Origin: CAKZNE01 sp964485405
GTDB lineage: Bacteria; Bacteroidota; Bacteroidia; Flavobacteriales; Schleiferiaceae
DNA length: 64,000 nucleotides
Direction of reading: 5' to 3'
Assembly (NCBI GenBank): GCA_964485405.1
Contig: CAZAJG010000011.1
Location: 1 to 64,000, forward strand
Part shown: positions 34,045 through 43,052 of the stretch, in pieces
Layout of the letters: the number at the start of each line of letters is the position of its first letter
Numbering within the stretch: position 1 is the first letter of the stretch
Made by a program: the position numbers and the translations under genes
The notes under the pieces: model-generated
The model's input: only the letters and a program-made list of their open reading frames with translations
Told to the model about the DNA's origin: nothing
The model's database searches: none

Positions 34045-34967
34045 TACCAGTTCATCTTTAAGGATAGGGTAAACACCACCATGGAGAGCATTCCGGCAAG
34101 CATGATGATTTTTATAAGCCCACTGGCTCTTTTAAAATCAAGCGGCCTTTTAGCTTTAAAAATTAAGACCAAGAAATAGATTAGAGGCACGTTTACAAAC
34201 ACTAATACGTAAATAGCAGATAGCATATCGTTGTGAAAGAGGTAAGCATTGTAAAATCCCGTAAAGCTAATCAGTGCCAAGCTCAATATTAAAATCACAT
34301 ATCGGATTTGATCGTTTCCAAGCAATACCGCTAAAGTTTTATATCCTTGTTTTTTATCTCCTCTGTAGTCTTCCGCATCTTTCACCATTTCTCTAATCCA
34401 ATTCAATACAAAAGCAAAACCTCCGTAAGCGGCTATTACTTGCGTTACGCTGCGTATAGTGTCTTGATTGTCTATATCAATAACAGGAATAAGATCGAAA
34501 AGAGTAACTAATAGTATGGGTAGCGCAGTGAGTAATGAGACCACTAGGTTCCCGACTACAGCAATCTTTTTTAACTGAATGGCGTAGAAGTACAACAAAG
34601 CAATGGCCAATACAGGGAGTAAGGTTAAGCTGATCATACCCGCTGCCTTAGAAACTAAATAGCCCGAAAATATGGCTAACAAGGAAAGGCCAAAATACAA
34701 TTGACGGGCAGAGGTAATGCCTATTTTCTTACCGATAGTAACGCGGCCTGGTTTGTTTATTTCATCCGCTTCCAAGTCATTAAGATCATTAATTATATAT
34801 CCTCCTGCTGCTAAGCTCATGCTGCATAAAACACCAAAAAAGTAATACAGGTGATCCAGGGCGTGAGGCACATTTAGGCTCTCAATGATAGAGAAACGAA
34901 TCATGTATTGCACCGTTGCAATCATGAGTAGATTTGGCCACCGAATCAGTTTTAGAATATCCATCAT
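34044..34967 (-). CDS. UbiA-family prenyltransferase (geranylgeranylglycerol-phosphate geranylgeranyltransferase type)
   Basis: 307 residues with eight to nine membrane helices. The first aspartate motif N-D-L-N-D-L-E-A-D-E-I-N-K-P is at about 61-74, and the second, E-M-V-K-D-A-E-D-Y-R-G-D, at about 193-204. In Bacteroidota this gene commonly sits with maf and kdsC and is annotated as a GGGP-synthase-like or quinone-type prenyltransferase; the acceptor cannot be told from sequence. Tight packing (three bases from kdsC) indicates one operon. Confidence 0.85.
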   Translation of the reverse strand: MMDILKLIRWPNLLMIATVQYMIRFSIIESLNVPHALDHLYYFFGVLCSMSLAAGGYIINDLNDLEADEINKPGRVTIGKKIGITSARQLYFGLSLLAIFSGYLVSKAAGMISLTLLPVLAIALLYFYAIQLKKIAVVGNLVVSLLTALPILLVTLFDLIPVIDIDNQDTIRSVTQVIAAYGGFAFVLNWIREMVKDAEDYRGDKKQGYKTLAVLLGNDQIRYVILILSLALISFTGFYNAYLFHNDMLSAIYVLVFVNVPLIYFLVLIFKAKRPLDFKRASGLIKIIMLAGMLSMVVFTLSLKMNW

Positions 34968-34970
34968 AGT

Positions 34971-35501
34971 TTACCAGGTAAAATCTCCTTCCAGCATCCA
35001 ATTGCTCTGAACCTTTAACGTCTGTTCTATAATATCGCGTACACAACCTTGTCCACCAGAATAGGGAGACACATAGTGAGAGATCTGTTTGATTTCTGGA
35101 GCGGCATTGGATGGAGCACAAGCTACACCTGCTTTTTGCATCACCATAAAATCGGGTATATCATCGCCCATATACATGATTTCTTCAGATTTAAAGTCAT
35201 CCGCATAAATAGATAGAAAATCCTCCCATGCATCCATCTTATAACCCGCACTAATGTAAATGTCTGTAACCCCAGCTCTTTGCAACGATTCTTTAACTCC
35301 TTCAGCTTTGCCTCCGGTAATGATGGCTACTTTATATCCTTTTTTTACGGCTAACTGTACAGCATAACTGTCTTTACCATTTAAGGTACGTACTTGTTTA
35401 CCATCAGCAGATATCTGAAACGTACCATCTGTAAATACGCCATCAATGTCAAAAACAAAGGCTTTAATATGGTTGAGTAATTCTTTATAATTCTTTTTCA
35501 T
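34971..35501 (-). CDS. kdsC: KdsC-like HAD phosphatase (KDO 8-phosphate phosphatase)
   Basis: 176 residues, the length of tetrameric C0-cap HAD phosphatases. Motif I is F-D-I-D-G-V-F-T-D-G (17-26), motif II I-T-G-G near 60, and the metal motif M-G-D-D-I-P-D near 112-118. It removes phosphate from KDO 8-P in lipopolysaccharide core synthesis. Its start overlaps the end of the upstream gene by 17 bases. Confidence 0.88.
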   Translation of the reverse strand: MKKNYKELLNHIKAFVFDIDGVFTDGTFQISADGKQVRTLNGKDSYAVQLAVKKGYKVAIITGGKAEGVKESLQRAGVTDIYISAGYKMDAWEDFLSIYADDFKSEEIMYMGDDIPDFMVMQKAGVACAPSNAAPEIKQISHYVSPYSGGQGCVRDIIEQTLKVQSNWMLEGDFTW

Positions 35502-36237
35502 TCTCCTGTATACTTCGCGTAATCAGTTTGTAAATTTCTTGTGTATTGGAGTCTTTTAGGCTGGCTAAATGACTATCAATAGTGTTTTGGTCTTTTCGAA
35601 TTGCTGGTCCGGTTTGAAATTTTAAAGGTGCATCGTTACCCAATCTTTCTACCGCTTGAAGCAGTAAAGGCTTAAGTAAATCAAAAGGCAACTGAGCCTC
35701 CGTCATAACTTCATAAGCCTTTTGAAACAACAGATTTGAAAAATTTTGAGATAAAACAGCCGCTAAATGTAGTTTTTTTCGCTGTTCTGAATTTATAACA
35801 TGGGTTCTAACACCTAAAGTGTTAGCCAGTTTTCGCAAAATTGCCAAGGCATTTTCCGTATTTGCCTCTAAGCAAAAAGGGATGGTTTCAACATTTACAG
35901 CACTTCCTTGCGTTAAACTCATGAGCGGATAAAATATACCACGTTGGTTATGTTTCAAATCCAAAGCCTGTATGGAGGTAGTTCCCGAAACATGAGCAAT
36001 CAAATTTGTTGACGCTTCTAAACGAGAGCTTACCTCAAAAACAGCCGTATCTGGAACACATAGCAGTACAACATCTAAGGTGTTTATGTAATGAGAATAG
36101 GCGTTTAAAGAGATAAATCCACTTTCCTCTTTTTGGCTAAAGCAATGCACCTCAAGCTTCGCTTTTTTGAATTGCGATGCTAAATAACGTCCCACACGAC
36201 CCATTCCAACAATCCCTATACGTAATGGCGTATTCAT
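35485..36237 (-). CDS. Rossmann-fold DUF2520 protein
   Basis: 250 residues. N-terminal NAD(P)-binding motif G-I-V-G-M-G-R-V-G-R-Y-L-A at 8-20, C-V-P-D-T-A-V near 61-67, and H-V-S-G-T-T near 83-88, followed by a helical C-terminal domain of the DUF2520 type (F-Y-P-L-M-S-L-T, F-C-L-E-A, L-H-L-A-A-V). The fold resembles ketopantoate reductase or F420-dependent dehydrogenases; the substrate is unknown. It begins the kdsC-UbiA-maf run and is probably its first gene. Confidence 0.85.
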   Translation of the reverse strand: MNTPLRIGIVGMGRVGRYLASQFKKAKLEVHCFSQKEESGFISLNAYSHYINTLDVVLLCVPDTAVFEVSSRLEASTNLIAHVSGTTSIQALDLKHNQRGIFYPLMSLTQGSAVNVETIPFCLEANTENALAILRKLANTLGVRTHVINSEQRKKLHLAAVLSQNFSNLLFQKAYEVMTEAQLPFDLLKPLLLQAVERLGNDAPLKFQTGPAIRKDQNTIDSHLASLKDSNTQEIYKLITRSIQENEKEL

Positions 36238-36387
36238 TCTTCAAAAATAGAAAAGTGAATGAGTTCACATAGACAAAGCGTTAAATAGTATGTTCCATTA
36301 AGTTTAGTCAAACTTTGTATATTGAAAGCTTGTTTTTTGGCTTCGGCCAGATGAAGAAAGAAATCTATCAAAATATCTATCTCAATT

Positions 36388-38358
36388 GTGAACCAATATT
36401 CCCAAAACATTTGGTTAGACTTAAAAAGTAGGTGCTCTTTGAGGGCCTTAAGTTTAATCCTTTTTTCCGTATTCTTTTTTTCGTCACAAGCCGCGCATTT
36501 GGTAGGTGGAGAAATCTCATATACCTGCTTAGGCAATAACGACTATGAGATAAAGTTGAGAATTTACCGCGACTGTGCGGGTGGAGGCGCAGCTTTTGAT
36601 GCTTCGGTGTCTATTGCTGTGTACGATGCTTCCAACAATCTAATCAAAGAACTTTCGGCCAATCAAGGTCCAGTAATTAGCATCTCAACGGATTCAGTAG
36701 GTAATCCTTGTGTAACGGCCCCTACAGGTTTGTGTACAGAGTACGCAGAATATATAGTAACGGATAATTTACCTCCAATCGTTGGTGGGTATACGCTGTC
36801 GTGGCAACGTTGCTGTAGAAATGCGGCTATCCAGAATATTCCAACGCCCGATGATTATGGAAACACTTACACGGTTAATATTCCAAGCAATGATGTTGCG
36901 TGTAATAGCTCGCCTCAATTTGTAGGAACAGCTCCTATTGTATTGTGTGTTAATTCGCCTTTAAATTTGGCTTTAAATGTTCAAGACCCAGATGGAGATT
37001 CGCTCCACATTGAGCTTTGTGATATTTTTGCGGGAGGAAGAAACACCGGTCAAAATGCAGGTTGCGCAACCACTGCAGTTACACCTGCTCCTGCTTGTCC
37101 TCCTCCTTACAACGTAATTCCATTTTCTCCTCCTTTTACGAGTACATCACCGCTTTCGGCAAACCCTGCATTTGCTATAGATCCTCAAACGGCAATTATT
37201 ACTGGAACACCAGATCAACTGGGTAGATATGTGGTAGGTATTTGTGCGAGCGAATACCGAAATGGTGTGCTTTTGAGCACGGTTCGTCTAGATTATCAAT
37301 TTATAGTTACGAGCTGTATACAAAAGGTAGTGAGCGATATGGTTACTCCTATAGAGGAACCCACTATTCTTTGTGATGGTTTAACCGTTCAGTTTCAATC
37401 GGAAAGCACAAACGCCAATACCTTTTTGTGGAACTTTGGAGATCCTGGAACACTTGCAGATTCTGCGATTACCGCTGCGCCAACGTATACATACTCCACC
37501 CCTGGTACCTATAGTGTTACATTGATAGCTGAACCTTATACAGAATGCAGCGATACGGTGGTAGTAGAGTTTGATATAGAAAACCCTATTGATCCTCAGT
37601 TTACCTTTACCGGACAAACGTGTTTTGAAGCTCAAAATGTTCTTTTTTCAACCAATGGAGCCTATCCAGCGGATGCAGTATTTAATTGGAATTTCGGTTT
37701 TGCAAATATTCCTTCTTTTACTGGGCGAAACCCACCTCCGATCCAATGGCTCACGCCAGGTAAAAAGTATATTACGCTAACCGTTTCAACGATAAACTGC
37801 ACTTGGATAAAGATTGACTCATTGGACATCAGTAACCTAACCGCTACGATAGATGCGGGTCCAGATCAAACCATAAGCAAAGGAGAAACCGTTGAATTAC
37901 AAGCATCAGACGGTATTGAGTATTACTGGTATGCCAATACTGGTGTAGAGTTGAGCAGTAGAGTAACGCAATCTACTTCTGCTCGGCTAGAGGAGAGAGA
38001 TACCATTATATTTTATGTTCGAGTAAAGGATCGCTTTGGTTGCGAAGGTTTAGATTCGTTAACGGTAATTGTTTTGGATGGCGATATAGAAGGTCCGATT
38101 AACTTTATTTCCCCAAATGGAGATGGACTCAATGAGCAATTTGATCTTAAAATACTTAACCCGAACAACGACTGTTTTATTAGCATAATGAATAGGTGGG
38201 GTACAGAAGTATGGTCGGCTAACAGCTATCAAAACGATTGGAATGGAATAGATTTTGGAGGAAACGAATTACCCGATGGTACCTACTATTATATTTTACG
38301 TTGTGGTAATGAAGTTCGATACCGATCTGCGGTAACCATAATTCGAGGAAGAGATTAA
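36388..38358 (+). CDS. Surface protein with PKD domain and gliding-motility (CHU_C) C-terminus, twin 1
   Basis: 656 residues from a GTG; the signal peptide is residues ~16-36 (L-I-L-F-S-V-F-F-F-S-S-Q-A-A). The N-terminal domain (H-L-V-G-G-E-I-S-Y, Y-R-D-C, S-W-Q-R-C-C-R-N) has many paired cysteines. A PKD unit follows at about 340-390 (L-W-N-F-G-D-P-G, Y-T-Y-S-T-P-G-T-Y-S-V). The end is a type B T9SS/CHU_C module (F-I-S-P-N-G-D-G-L-N, N-R-W-G-T-E-V-W, L-P-D-G-T-Y-Y-Y). Next-door paralogue is highly similar. Probably exported by T9SS to the surface or spread in gliding; exact role unknown. Confidence 0.85.
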   Translation: MNQYSQNIWLDLKSRCSLRALSLILFSVFFFSSQAAHLVGGEISYTCLGNNDYEIKLRIYRDCAGGGAAFDASVSIAVYDASNNLIKELSANQGPVISISTDSVGNPCVTAPTGLCTEYAEYIVTDNLPPIVGGYTLSWQRCCRNAAIQNIPTPDDYGNTYTVNIPSNDVACNSSPQFVGTAPIVLCVNSPLNLALNVQDPDGDSLHIELCDIFAGGRNTGQNAGCATTAVTPAPACPPPYNVIPFSPPFTSTSPLSANPAFAIDPQTAIITGTPDQLGRYVVGICASEYRNGVLLSTVRLDYQFIVTSCIQKVVSDMVTPIEEPTILCDGLTVQFQSESTNANTFLWNFGDPGTLADSAITAAPTYTYSTPGTYSVTLIAEPYTECSDTVVVEFDIENPIDPQFTFTGQTCFEAQNVLFSTNGAYPADAVFNWNFGFANIPSFTGRNPPPIQWLTPGKKYITLTVSTINCTWIKIDSLDISNLTATIDAGPDQTISKGETVELQASDGIEYYWYANTGVELSSRVTQSTSARLEERDTIIFYVRVKDRFGCEGLDSLTVIVLDGDIEGPINFISPNGDGLNEQFDLKILNPNNDCFISIMNRWGTEVWSANSYQNDWNGIDFGGNELPDGTYYYILRCGNEVRYRSAVTIIRGRD

Positions 38359-38491
38359 AACCTTAAATAGACACCGTACACTCATTTAAAGTTGGGTTTG
38401 ACCTATTAGGAATAGTGTTTTTTTGATGAAAGACGTAATTTGATCGTTTATAAAATAGGATCTGATGTAAATCAGAAAATTGTTTTAAACC

Positions 38492-40450
38492 ATAAAGAAA
38501 ACCATCTCCATATCCTTCACTAGGACACTCTTAAGTGTTTTGTTCTTGTGCGCTCACTCACAATTGATAGCCAATCACATTAGTGGAGGCCATCTCAGCT
38601 ACCGTTGTATAGGGTTTAACTCCTATGAGATTAAAATGTATATGTATAAGGATTGTGCAAACAGTTCTTTGAGTTTTACCCCTGCCGCAAGTATTGCTAT
38701 TTACGATGGTAACGGACAATTCATCAGACAATCCACAATGTGGAGAGGTGCAAGCCTAAGGTTTGGTGAAGACTTAACCGATCACCCATGTGCTATTGCT
38801 CCACCAAGTATTTGTACAGATTATGCCATATATCGAGATACTATCGGTTTACCTCCTACACCTGAAGGTTACACCCTTTCTTACCAGTTGTGTTGCAGAA
38901 ACCCATCGATAAGCAACGTTTCTGGGCCTCAAAATTATGGGAGCACATTTACCATTCAAGTACCACCACACGACACACTTTGCAACAGTTCTCCTCAACT
39001 TAATGAGATTATTCCCAATGTAATTTGCGTTGAAGGGCCATTAGATCGAAAGCTAAACATTTCTGACCCCGATGGAGATTCGTTGGTGTTTGAGCTTTGT
39101 AATGTATTTGCAGGAGGAGGATTAACAGGTTCTACAACTGCTTGCCCTACTTTAGCTTTGGTTCCTTCCCCAGCCTGTCCACCACCGTATAAGTCCGTAC
39201 CATTTAATGGCACATATACAGCTCAAAATCCGCTCCCCGTATCGGCTCAACTTTACCTAGATCCAGATAGTGGACATTTCTACGGTACACCTAGTCAAAT
39301 AGGTCAATACATATTAGGGATTTGCGTAAAAGAGTATCGAGATGGAGTGTTACTGAGTACTTTTTTGATTGACTATCAATTTCATGCAGTTAGTTGTTTA
39401 GTTACTCGCAGTGATATGCTTACACCAGCAGAAGATCCATTGATGCTGTGTAACGGATTAACTATTGATTTTTTGGATCAAAGTGTAAACGCTTCTGACC
39501 TAAAATGGGATTTTGGTGACCCTTCAAGCACTCTAGATACGTCCACATCAACAACGCCCCAGTATACCTATCCAATTCCAGGAGTTTATCCTGTAACATT
39601 AATAACCGAACCGAATAATCCTTATTGTAGCGATACTCTAGTGGTTGACTTTCCAGTTCGGGAGCGAGTAGTTCCAGCCTTTATTTGGGATGGAAATGTG
39701 TGCTTTGAAAACAATGAAGTTTCGTTTGCTCCAATTGGCTATTATCCCAGTGATGTAAAGTTTGAGTGGGAATTTGGTCCGCTTGCGAATCCGCCAAGTG
39801 CAAAGTCTAAAAACCCACCAATGGTGAGTTGGTCTCAGCCAGGGTTTTACAACGTACAATTTGCTGTTTTATATGATTCATGTCGGCAAGAGCATACCCA
39901 GATCTTAGAAATAAAGGACCTGGCTCAGGTTTTAGAGGCAGGACCAGACCAAATAGATCTAAAGCCCGGAGAGGTTGCTGATTTAGAGGCGAGTGGTGCG
40001 GTACGATATTATTGGTATGCGGAGAATGGGACAGAATTTAGCAGTAGAATTACAGCAAAAACATCTGTTCGGATGGATAGTAGAGACTCACTCAAAGTTT
40101 ATGTAAAAGGTTGGAGTGTAGATGGGTGTAGCAGTATTGATTCTTTGTATTTAATTGTTCCGAGGAATGAAGCGTTAAGTGCGCCTATCAACTTTTTCAC
40201 ACCCAATAAGGATGGGGTAAATGATGTATTCAATTTAGCAGAGTTCAATCCAGATAATTGTGCCATTTCTATTTTAAATCGTTGGGGGGTAGAAGTGTGG
40301 CAAGAAGACGTTTATAAAAACGATTGGACAGGCTTAGACTTTGGTGGAGATGAATTACCCGATGGAACCTACTACTATATTTTACAATGCGATGAGAAGG
40401 TGAAGCTAAAAGCTGCTGTGACTTTAATACGGGATACTTCTAAAAATTAG
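38492..40450 (+). CDS. Surface protein with PKD domain and CHU_C C-terminus, twin 2
   Basis: About 650 residues, same domain order as the preceding gene (H-I-S-G-G-H-L-S-Y, S-Y-Q-L-C-C-R-N, L-K-W-D-F-G-D-P, F-F-T-P-N-K-D-G-V-N, L-P-D-G-T-Y-Y-Y-I-L). The start is unclear. The signal peptide (K-K-T-I-S-I-S-F-T-R-T-L-L-S-V-L-F-L) extends upstream of the first usual start codon, TTG 38540, to an ATA codon at 38492 just after an in-frame stop; ATA would be an exceptional start. Either a changed ATG or a sequence error is likely. Tandem duplication with 36388-38358 is clear. Confidence 0.8.
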   Translation: MKKTISISFTRTLLSVLFLCAHSQLIANHISGGHLSYRCIGFNSYEIKMYMYKDCANSSLSFTPAASIAIYDGNGQFIRQSTMWRGASLRFGEDLTDHPCAIAPPSICTDYAIYRDTIGLPPTPEGYTLSYQLCCRNPSISNVSGPQNYGSTFTIQVPPHDTLCNSSPQLNEIIPNVICVEGPLDRKLNISDPDGDSLVFELCNVFAGGGLTGSTTACPTLALVPSPACPPPYKSVPFNGTYTAQNPLPVSAQLYLDPDSGHFYGTPSQIGQYILGICVKEYRDGVLLSTFLIDYQFHAVSCLVTRSDMLTPAEDPLMLCNGLTIDFLDQSVNASDLKWDFGDPSSTLDTSTSTTPQYTYPIPGVYPVTLITEPNNPYCSDTLVVDFPVRERVVPAFIWDGNVCFENNEVSFAPIGYYPSDVKFEWEFGPLANPPSAKSKNPPMVSWSQPGFYNVQFAVLYDSCRQEHTQILEIKDLAQVLEAGPDQIDLKPGEVADLEASGAVRYYWYAENGTEFSSRITAKTSVRMDSRDSLKVYVKGWSVDGCSSIDSLYLIVPRNEALSAPINFFTPNKDGVNDVFNLAEFNPDNCAISILNRWGVEVWQEDVYKNDWTGLDFGGDELPDGTYYYILQCDEKVKLKAAVTLIRDTSKN

Positions 40451-40564
40451 TCTCGTAAAAGTCTGTTTCCAAGCTAGTTCTGTTACTTCAAGCGTTGATC
40501 TTCCAAGCCATCTGTTTCAAAGTCATTTTGATTTATTAATTTCAGGCCAACAACGGGACTATCC

Positions 40565-40873
40565 TTGAAAACCATTTTAACATACCTCAAAAAGAACTGG
40601 ATCATTTACCTTTCTCTTGCCAGCTACTTTCTTTTACTCGTAATTAATGCAGTAGGGTATGCGGTAGGTTTACCCTCATGCCCAATAAGTAGCTTTACCG
40701 GATGGAAATGTTTCGGGTGTGGAATGAATCACGCTTGTATAGATCTGTTAAAAGGGGATGTTGCAGAAGCGTATGGCCATAACAAGTTGTTATTTGGCTG
40801 GTTGGTGTTCATTCCGAGTTGGATATTTTACGACTTTCGCAAATACTTAAAATCAATAAAAACCAAACTTTAA
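40565..40873 (+). CDS. DUF2752 membrane protein
   Basis: 102 residues from a TTG start, two or three membrane segments. The family core is present: L-P-S-C-P-I-S-S-F-T-G-W-K-C-F-G-C-G-M-N-H at about 38-58 and L-L-K-G-D-V-A-E-A with H-N-K near 65-77. DUF2752 proteins have no assigned reaction; the cysteine spacing suggests metal or redox binding. It is two bases from the next gene and probably co-transcribed. Confidence 0.8.
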   Translation: MKTILTYLKKNWIIYLSLASYFLLLVINAVGYAVGLPSCPISSFTGWKCFGCGMNHACIDLLKGDVAEAYGHNKLLFGWLVFIPSWIFYDFRKYLKSIKTKL

Positions 40874-40875
40874 TT

Positions 40876-41700
40876 ATGAATGATTACAATCAGATACTCA
40901 AAGATGGGTATCGTTTTAATATGGGAGAATACATCAGTGATGGCTGGAAACTGTTCTCCAAAGGAGCGGGTAGTTTTATAGGGTTCTTCATCCTGTCTTT
41001 TATAGGTATAATGATATTATCCTTTATTCCTTTTATAAATTTCATTTCTAATTTTATTCAAATTCTTCTGTATGCAGGGATGTATGTTTTTTGCCGACAG
41101 CTAACAAAAGGACACGAGGAGTTTGGAGACTTTTTTAAAGGCTTCAATTATGCGGGACCCCTTATTCTACATAACATAGTTTTATTCTTGTTTTTTGCCC
41201 CGTTAATGTTCCTGTTATTCGGGTTCATTATTCCTTTTGAACTCTTTGCAGAGATGTTAGGCGCAGGACCTTTCGATCAACAGGAAATAGGGCAAGAAAT
41301 AGGGTTTCAAATGGCTCAAAATATGGCGGCAAGTTGGTGGGTTTTTCTACTGGTTATTTTTGCCAGCTTTTATTTGGGTCTCTCCTATCTTTTTGTTGTA
41401 CCTCTAATTGTAGATGGTAAACTTGGCTTTTGGGAGGCAATGGAATTGAGTAGAAAGGTTGTTGGTAAAAAGTTTTTCAACTATGTTATAATGATGATTG
41501 CTATAGGGATCCTTTTAGGATTGGGGGTTGTATTTACTTGTGGTTTAGGAGTCTTAGTAGCAGGTCCTTTATTTTATTGCATCATGTTTTCTGCTTACGA
41601 TAAGATTTTCACTCCTTATCTACACTCGGTGGAAGATGAAATTGATGAATTTGGTGGAGGCCAAAATGACTCCAATACAGAAAAAGAATACGATAACTAA
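40876..41700 (+). CDS. Multi-pass membrane protein, possible DUF975-like
   Basis: 274 residues from the ATG at 40876, which follows the DUF2752 stop by two bases. Begins with a soluble stretch (G-E-Y-I-S-D-G-W-K-L-F) and has five to six membrane helices (F-I-G-F-F-I-L-S-F-I-G, I-V-L-F-L-F-F-A-P-L, W-V-F-L-L-V-I-F-A). The acidic C-terminal tail is soluble. It resembles glycerophosphoryl-diester or DUF975-type membrane proteins; no catalytic motif seen. Overlaps the convergent DUF58 gene by four bases. Confidence 0.65.
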   Translation: MNDYNQILKDGYRFNMGEYISDGWKLFSKGAGSFIGFFILSFIGIMILSFIPFINFISNFIQILLYAGMYVFCRQLTKGHEEFGDFFKGFNYAGPLILHNIVLFLFFAPLMFLLFGFIIPFELFAEMLGAGPFDQQEIGQEIGFQMAQNMAASWWVFLLVIFASFYLGLSYLFVVPLIVDGKLGFWEAMELSRKVVGKKFFNYVIMMIAIGILLGLGVVFTCGLGVLVAGPLFYCIMFSAYDKIFTPYLHSVEDEIDEFGGGQNDSNTEKEYDN

Positions 41701-43052
41701 AGTACGCCTCTAGCTTTCAGTTCTAGATATTTATTAATGGTATTTATGGTAAGATCTTGCGGTTCCGTAAGAATACTGTAAATACCATTTTTATTTAGCT
41801 CCTTAACGATTAGCTTTTTATCGTGTTGAAGTTTTTCGGCCATGGTTTGATCGTATAATGATTTTAACCCACTGGTTTTACTATTGGCCCGTTCGTTTAC
41901 CTCAGAATTGTCAAATATAACGGTGCACAAAACGTGATTTTTAGCGATAGCCTTTAAATAATGCAGTTGGTTTTGCAAGCTAATCATGGAGTCGAAATTG
42001 GTGAAAAGAATCAGTAAACTGCGCTTTTTAATTTGTACTCTTATGTTTTTGTACAATCGTAAATAATCAGGCTCTTTCATTCTTACCTGCTGATTGTAAA
42101 GAGCTTCTGAAATTAACCCCATTTGCGTGCGAATGCCTTTGGCAGGAATAAAACTTCCAATTTTATCCGAAAAAGTAATCATCCCAGCTTTATCGCCTCG
42201 CGCTTGAGCAATACCTAATAGTACAAGTGTAGAGTTGATGGCATAATCAATCAAATTCATTCCATTGAAGGGCATTTGCATCATCCTGCCTTTATCCACT
42301 AAACAGTAAACATTTTGCGACTTTTCTTCTTGATGCTGATTGACCATCAGTTCATTTCTTCGGGCCGTAGCTCTCCAGTTAATTTTTCGGTAATCATCGC
42401 CCAGTACATAATCTTTTATCTGCTCAAACTCTTTACTTTGTCCAATGTGGCGTACTTTTTTCACCCCTTCCTCAGAGAGTCTATTGCTTATTGCTAGAAA
42501 GGAATATTTGCGGTATTGAATAAAGGACGGGTATACTTTTACCTCTTGAGATAAATCAATACTTAAACGCCTTTTTAAAAGTTGAAGCGGGGTAGAAATG
42601 AAGATGTGAAGATGCCCAAATTGATATACACCTCTTTGAACCGGTCTTATCTCATACAGCACTTCTTTCTCAAATATTCTAGGCGTTTTATCCAGTTCAA
42701 AAGCCTTATCGCGCAATTGCAATTGAACCGGAAATTCATCTATAACTTCTAAACGAGAACTAAAAGCTAGTTTCCCTTTAAGCTGAAGAATAACGGGGTT
42801 ATAATCGCCATTTGAGAGTTTGTTTTCTATTATGCGTTTTGCTGCAATAGGACGTTTAGCAGAGAATAGAAGTAAAGCATCTATTAGAACCAATACACCA
42901 ATGGAAAGAAGTAAAATTTGACCCACAGGAATAAAGTATGGATAGGGGAAACCTAAACAAAAAATAAAGACAACCCCTAATACAGCATATAAAAGGCGAT
43001 TGTTTAAAAACACATCGGGTATATACTTATCGAGGAACTTCAATTTGCTCAA
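41697..43052 (-). CDS. DUF58-domain protein (MoxR partner)
   Basis: 451 residues with two N-terminal membrane helices (about 15-60) and a vWA-like DUF58 core: G-D-D-Y-R-K-I-N-W-R-A-T-A-R-R near 215-230 is the family signature. Its 5' end overlaps moxR by 26 bases. DUF58 proteins work with MoxR ATPases in envelope or metal-related chaperone roles that remain poorly defined. The last gene of a five-gene operon. Confidence 0.9.
   Translation of the reverse strand: MSKLKFLDKYIPDVFLNNRLLYAVLGVVFIFCLGFPYPYFIPVGQILLLSIGVLVLIDALLLFSAKRPIAAKRIIENKLSNGDYNPVILQLKGKLAFSSRLEVIDEFPVQLQLRDKAFELDKTPRIFEKEVLYEIRPVQRGVYQFGHLHIFISTPLQLLKRRLSIDLSQEVKVYPSFIQYRKYSFLAISNRLSEEGVKKVRHIGQSKEFEQIKDYVLGDDYRKINWRATARRNELMVNQHQEEKSQNVYCLVDKGRMMQMPFNGMNLIDYAINSTLVLLGIAQARGDKAGMITFSDKIGSFIPAKGIRTQMGLISEALYNQQVRMKEPDYLRLYKNIRVQIKKRSLLILFTNFDSMISLQNQLHYLKAIAKNHVLCTVIFDNSEVNERANSKTSGLKSLYDQTMAEKLQHDKKLIVKELNKNGIYSILTEPQDLTINTINKYLELKARGVL

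Noticed and set aside
36234..36536. Minus-strand 100-codon frame upstream of the DUF2520 gene
   Set aside because: Overlaps the signal peptide of the CHU_C gene and lacks a convincing start; composition is that of a shadow.
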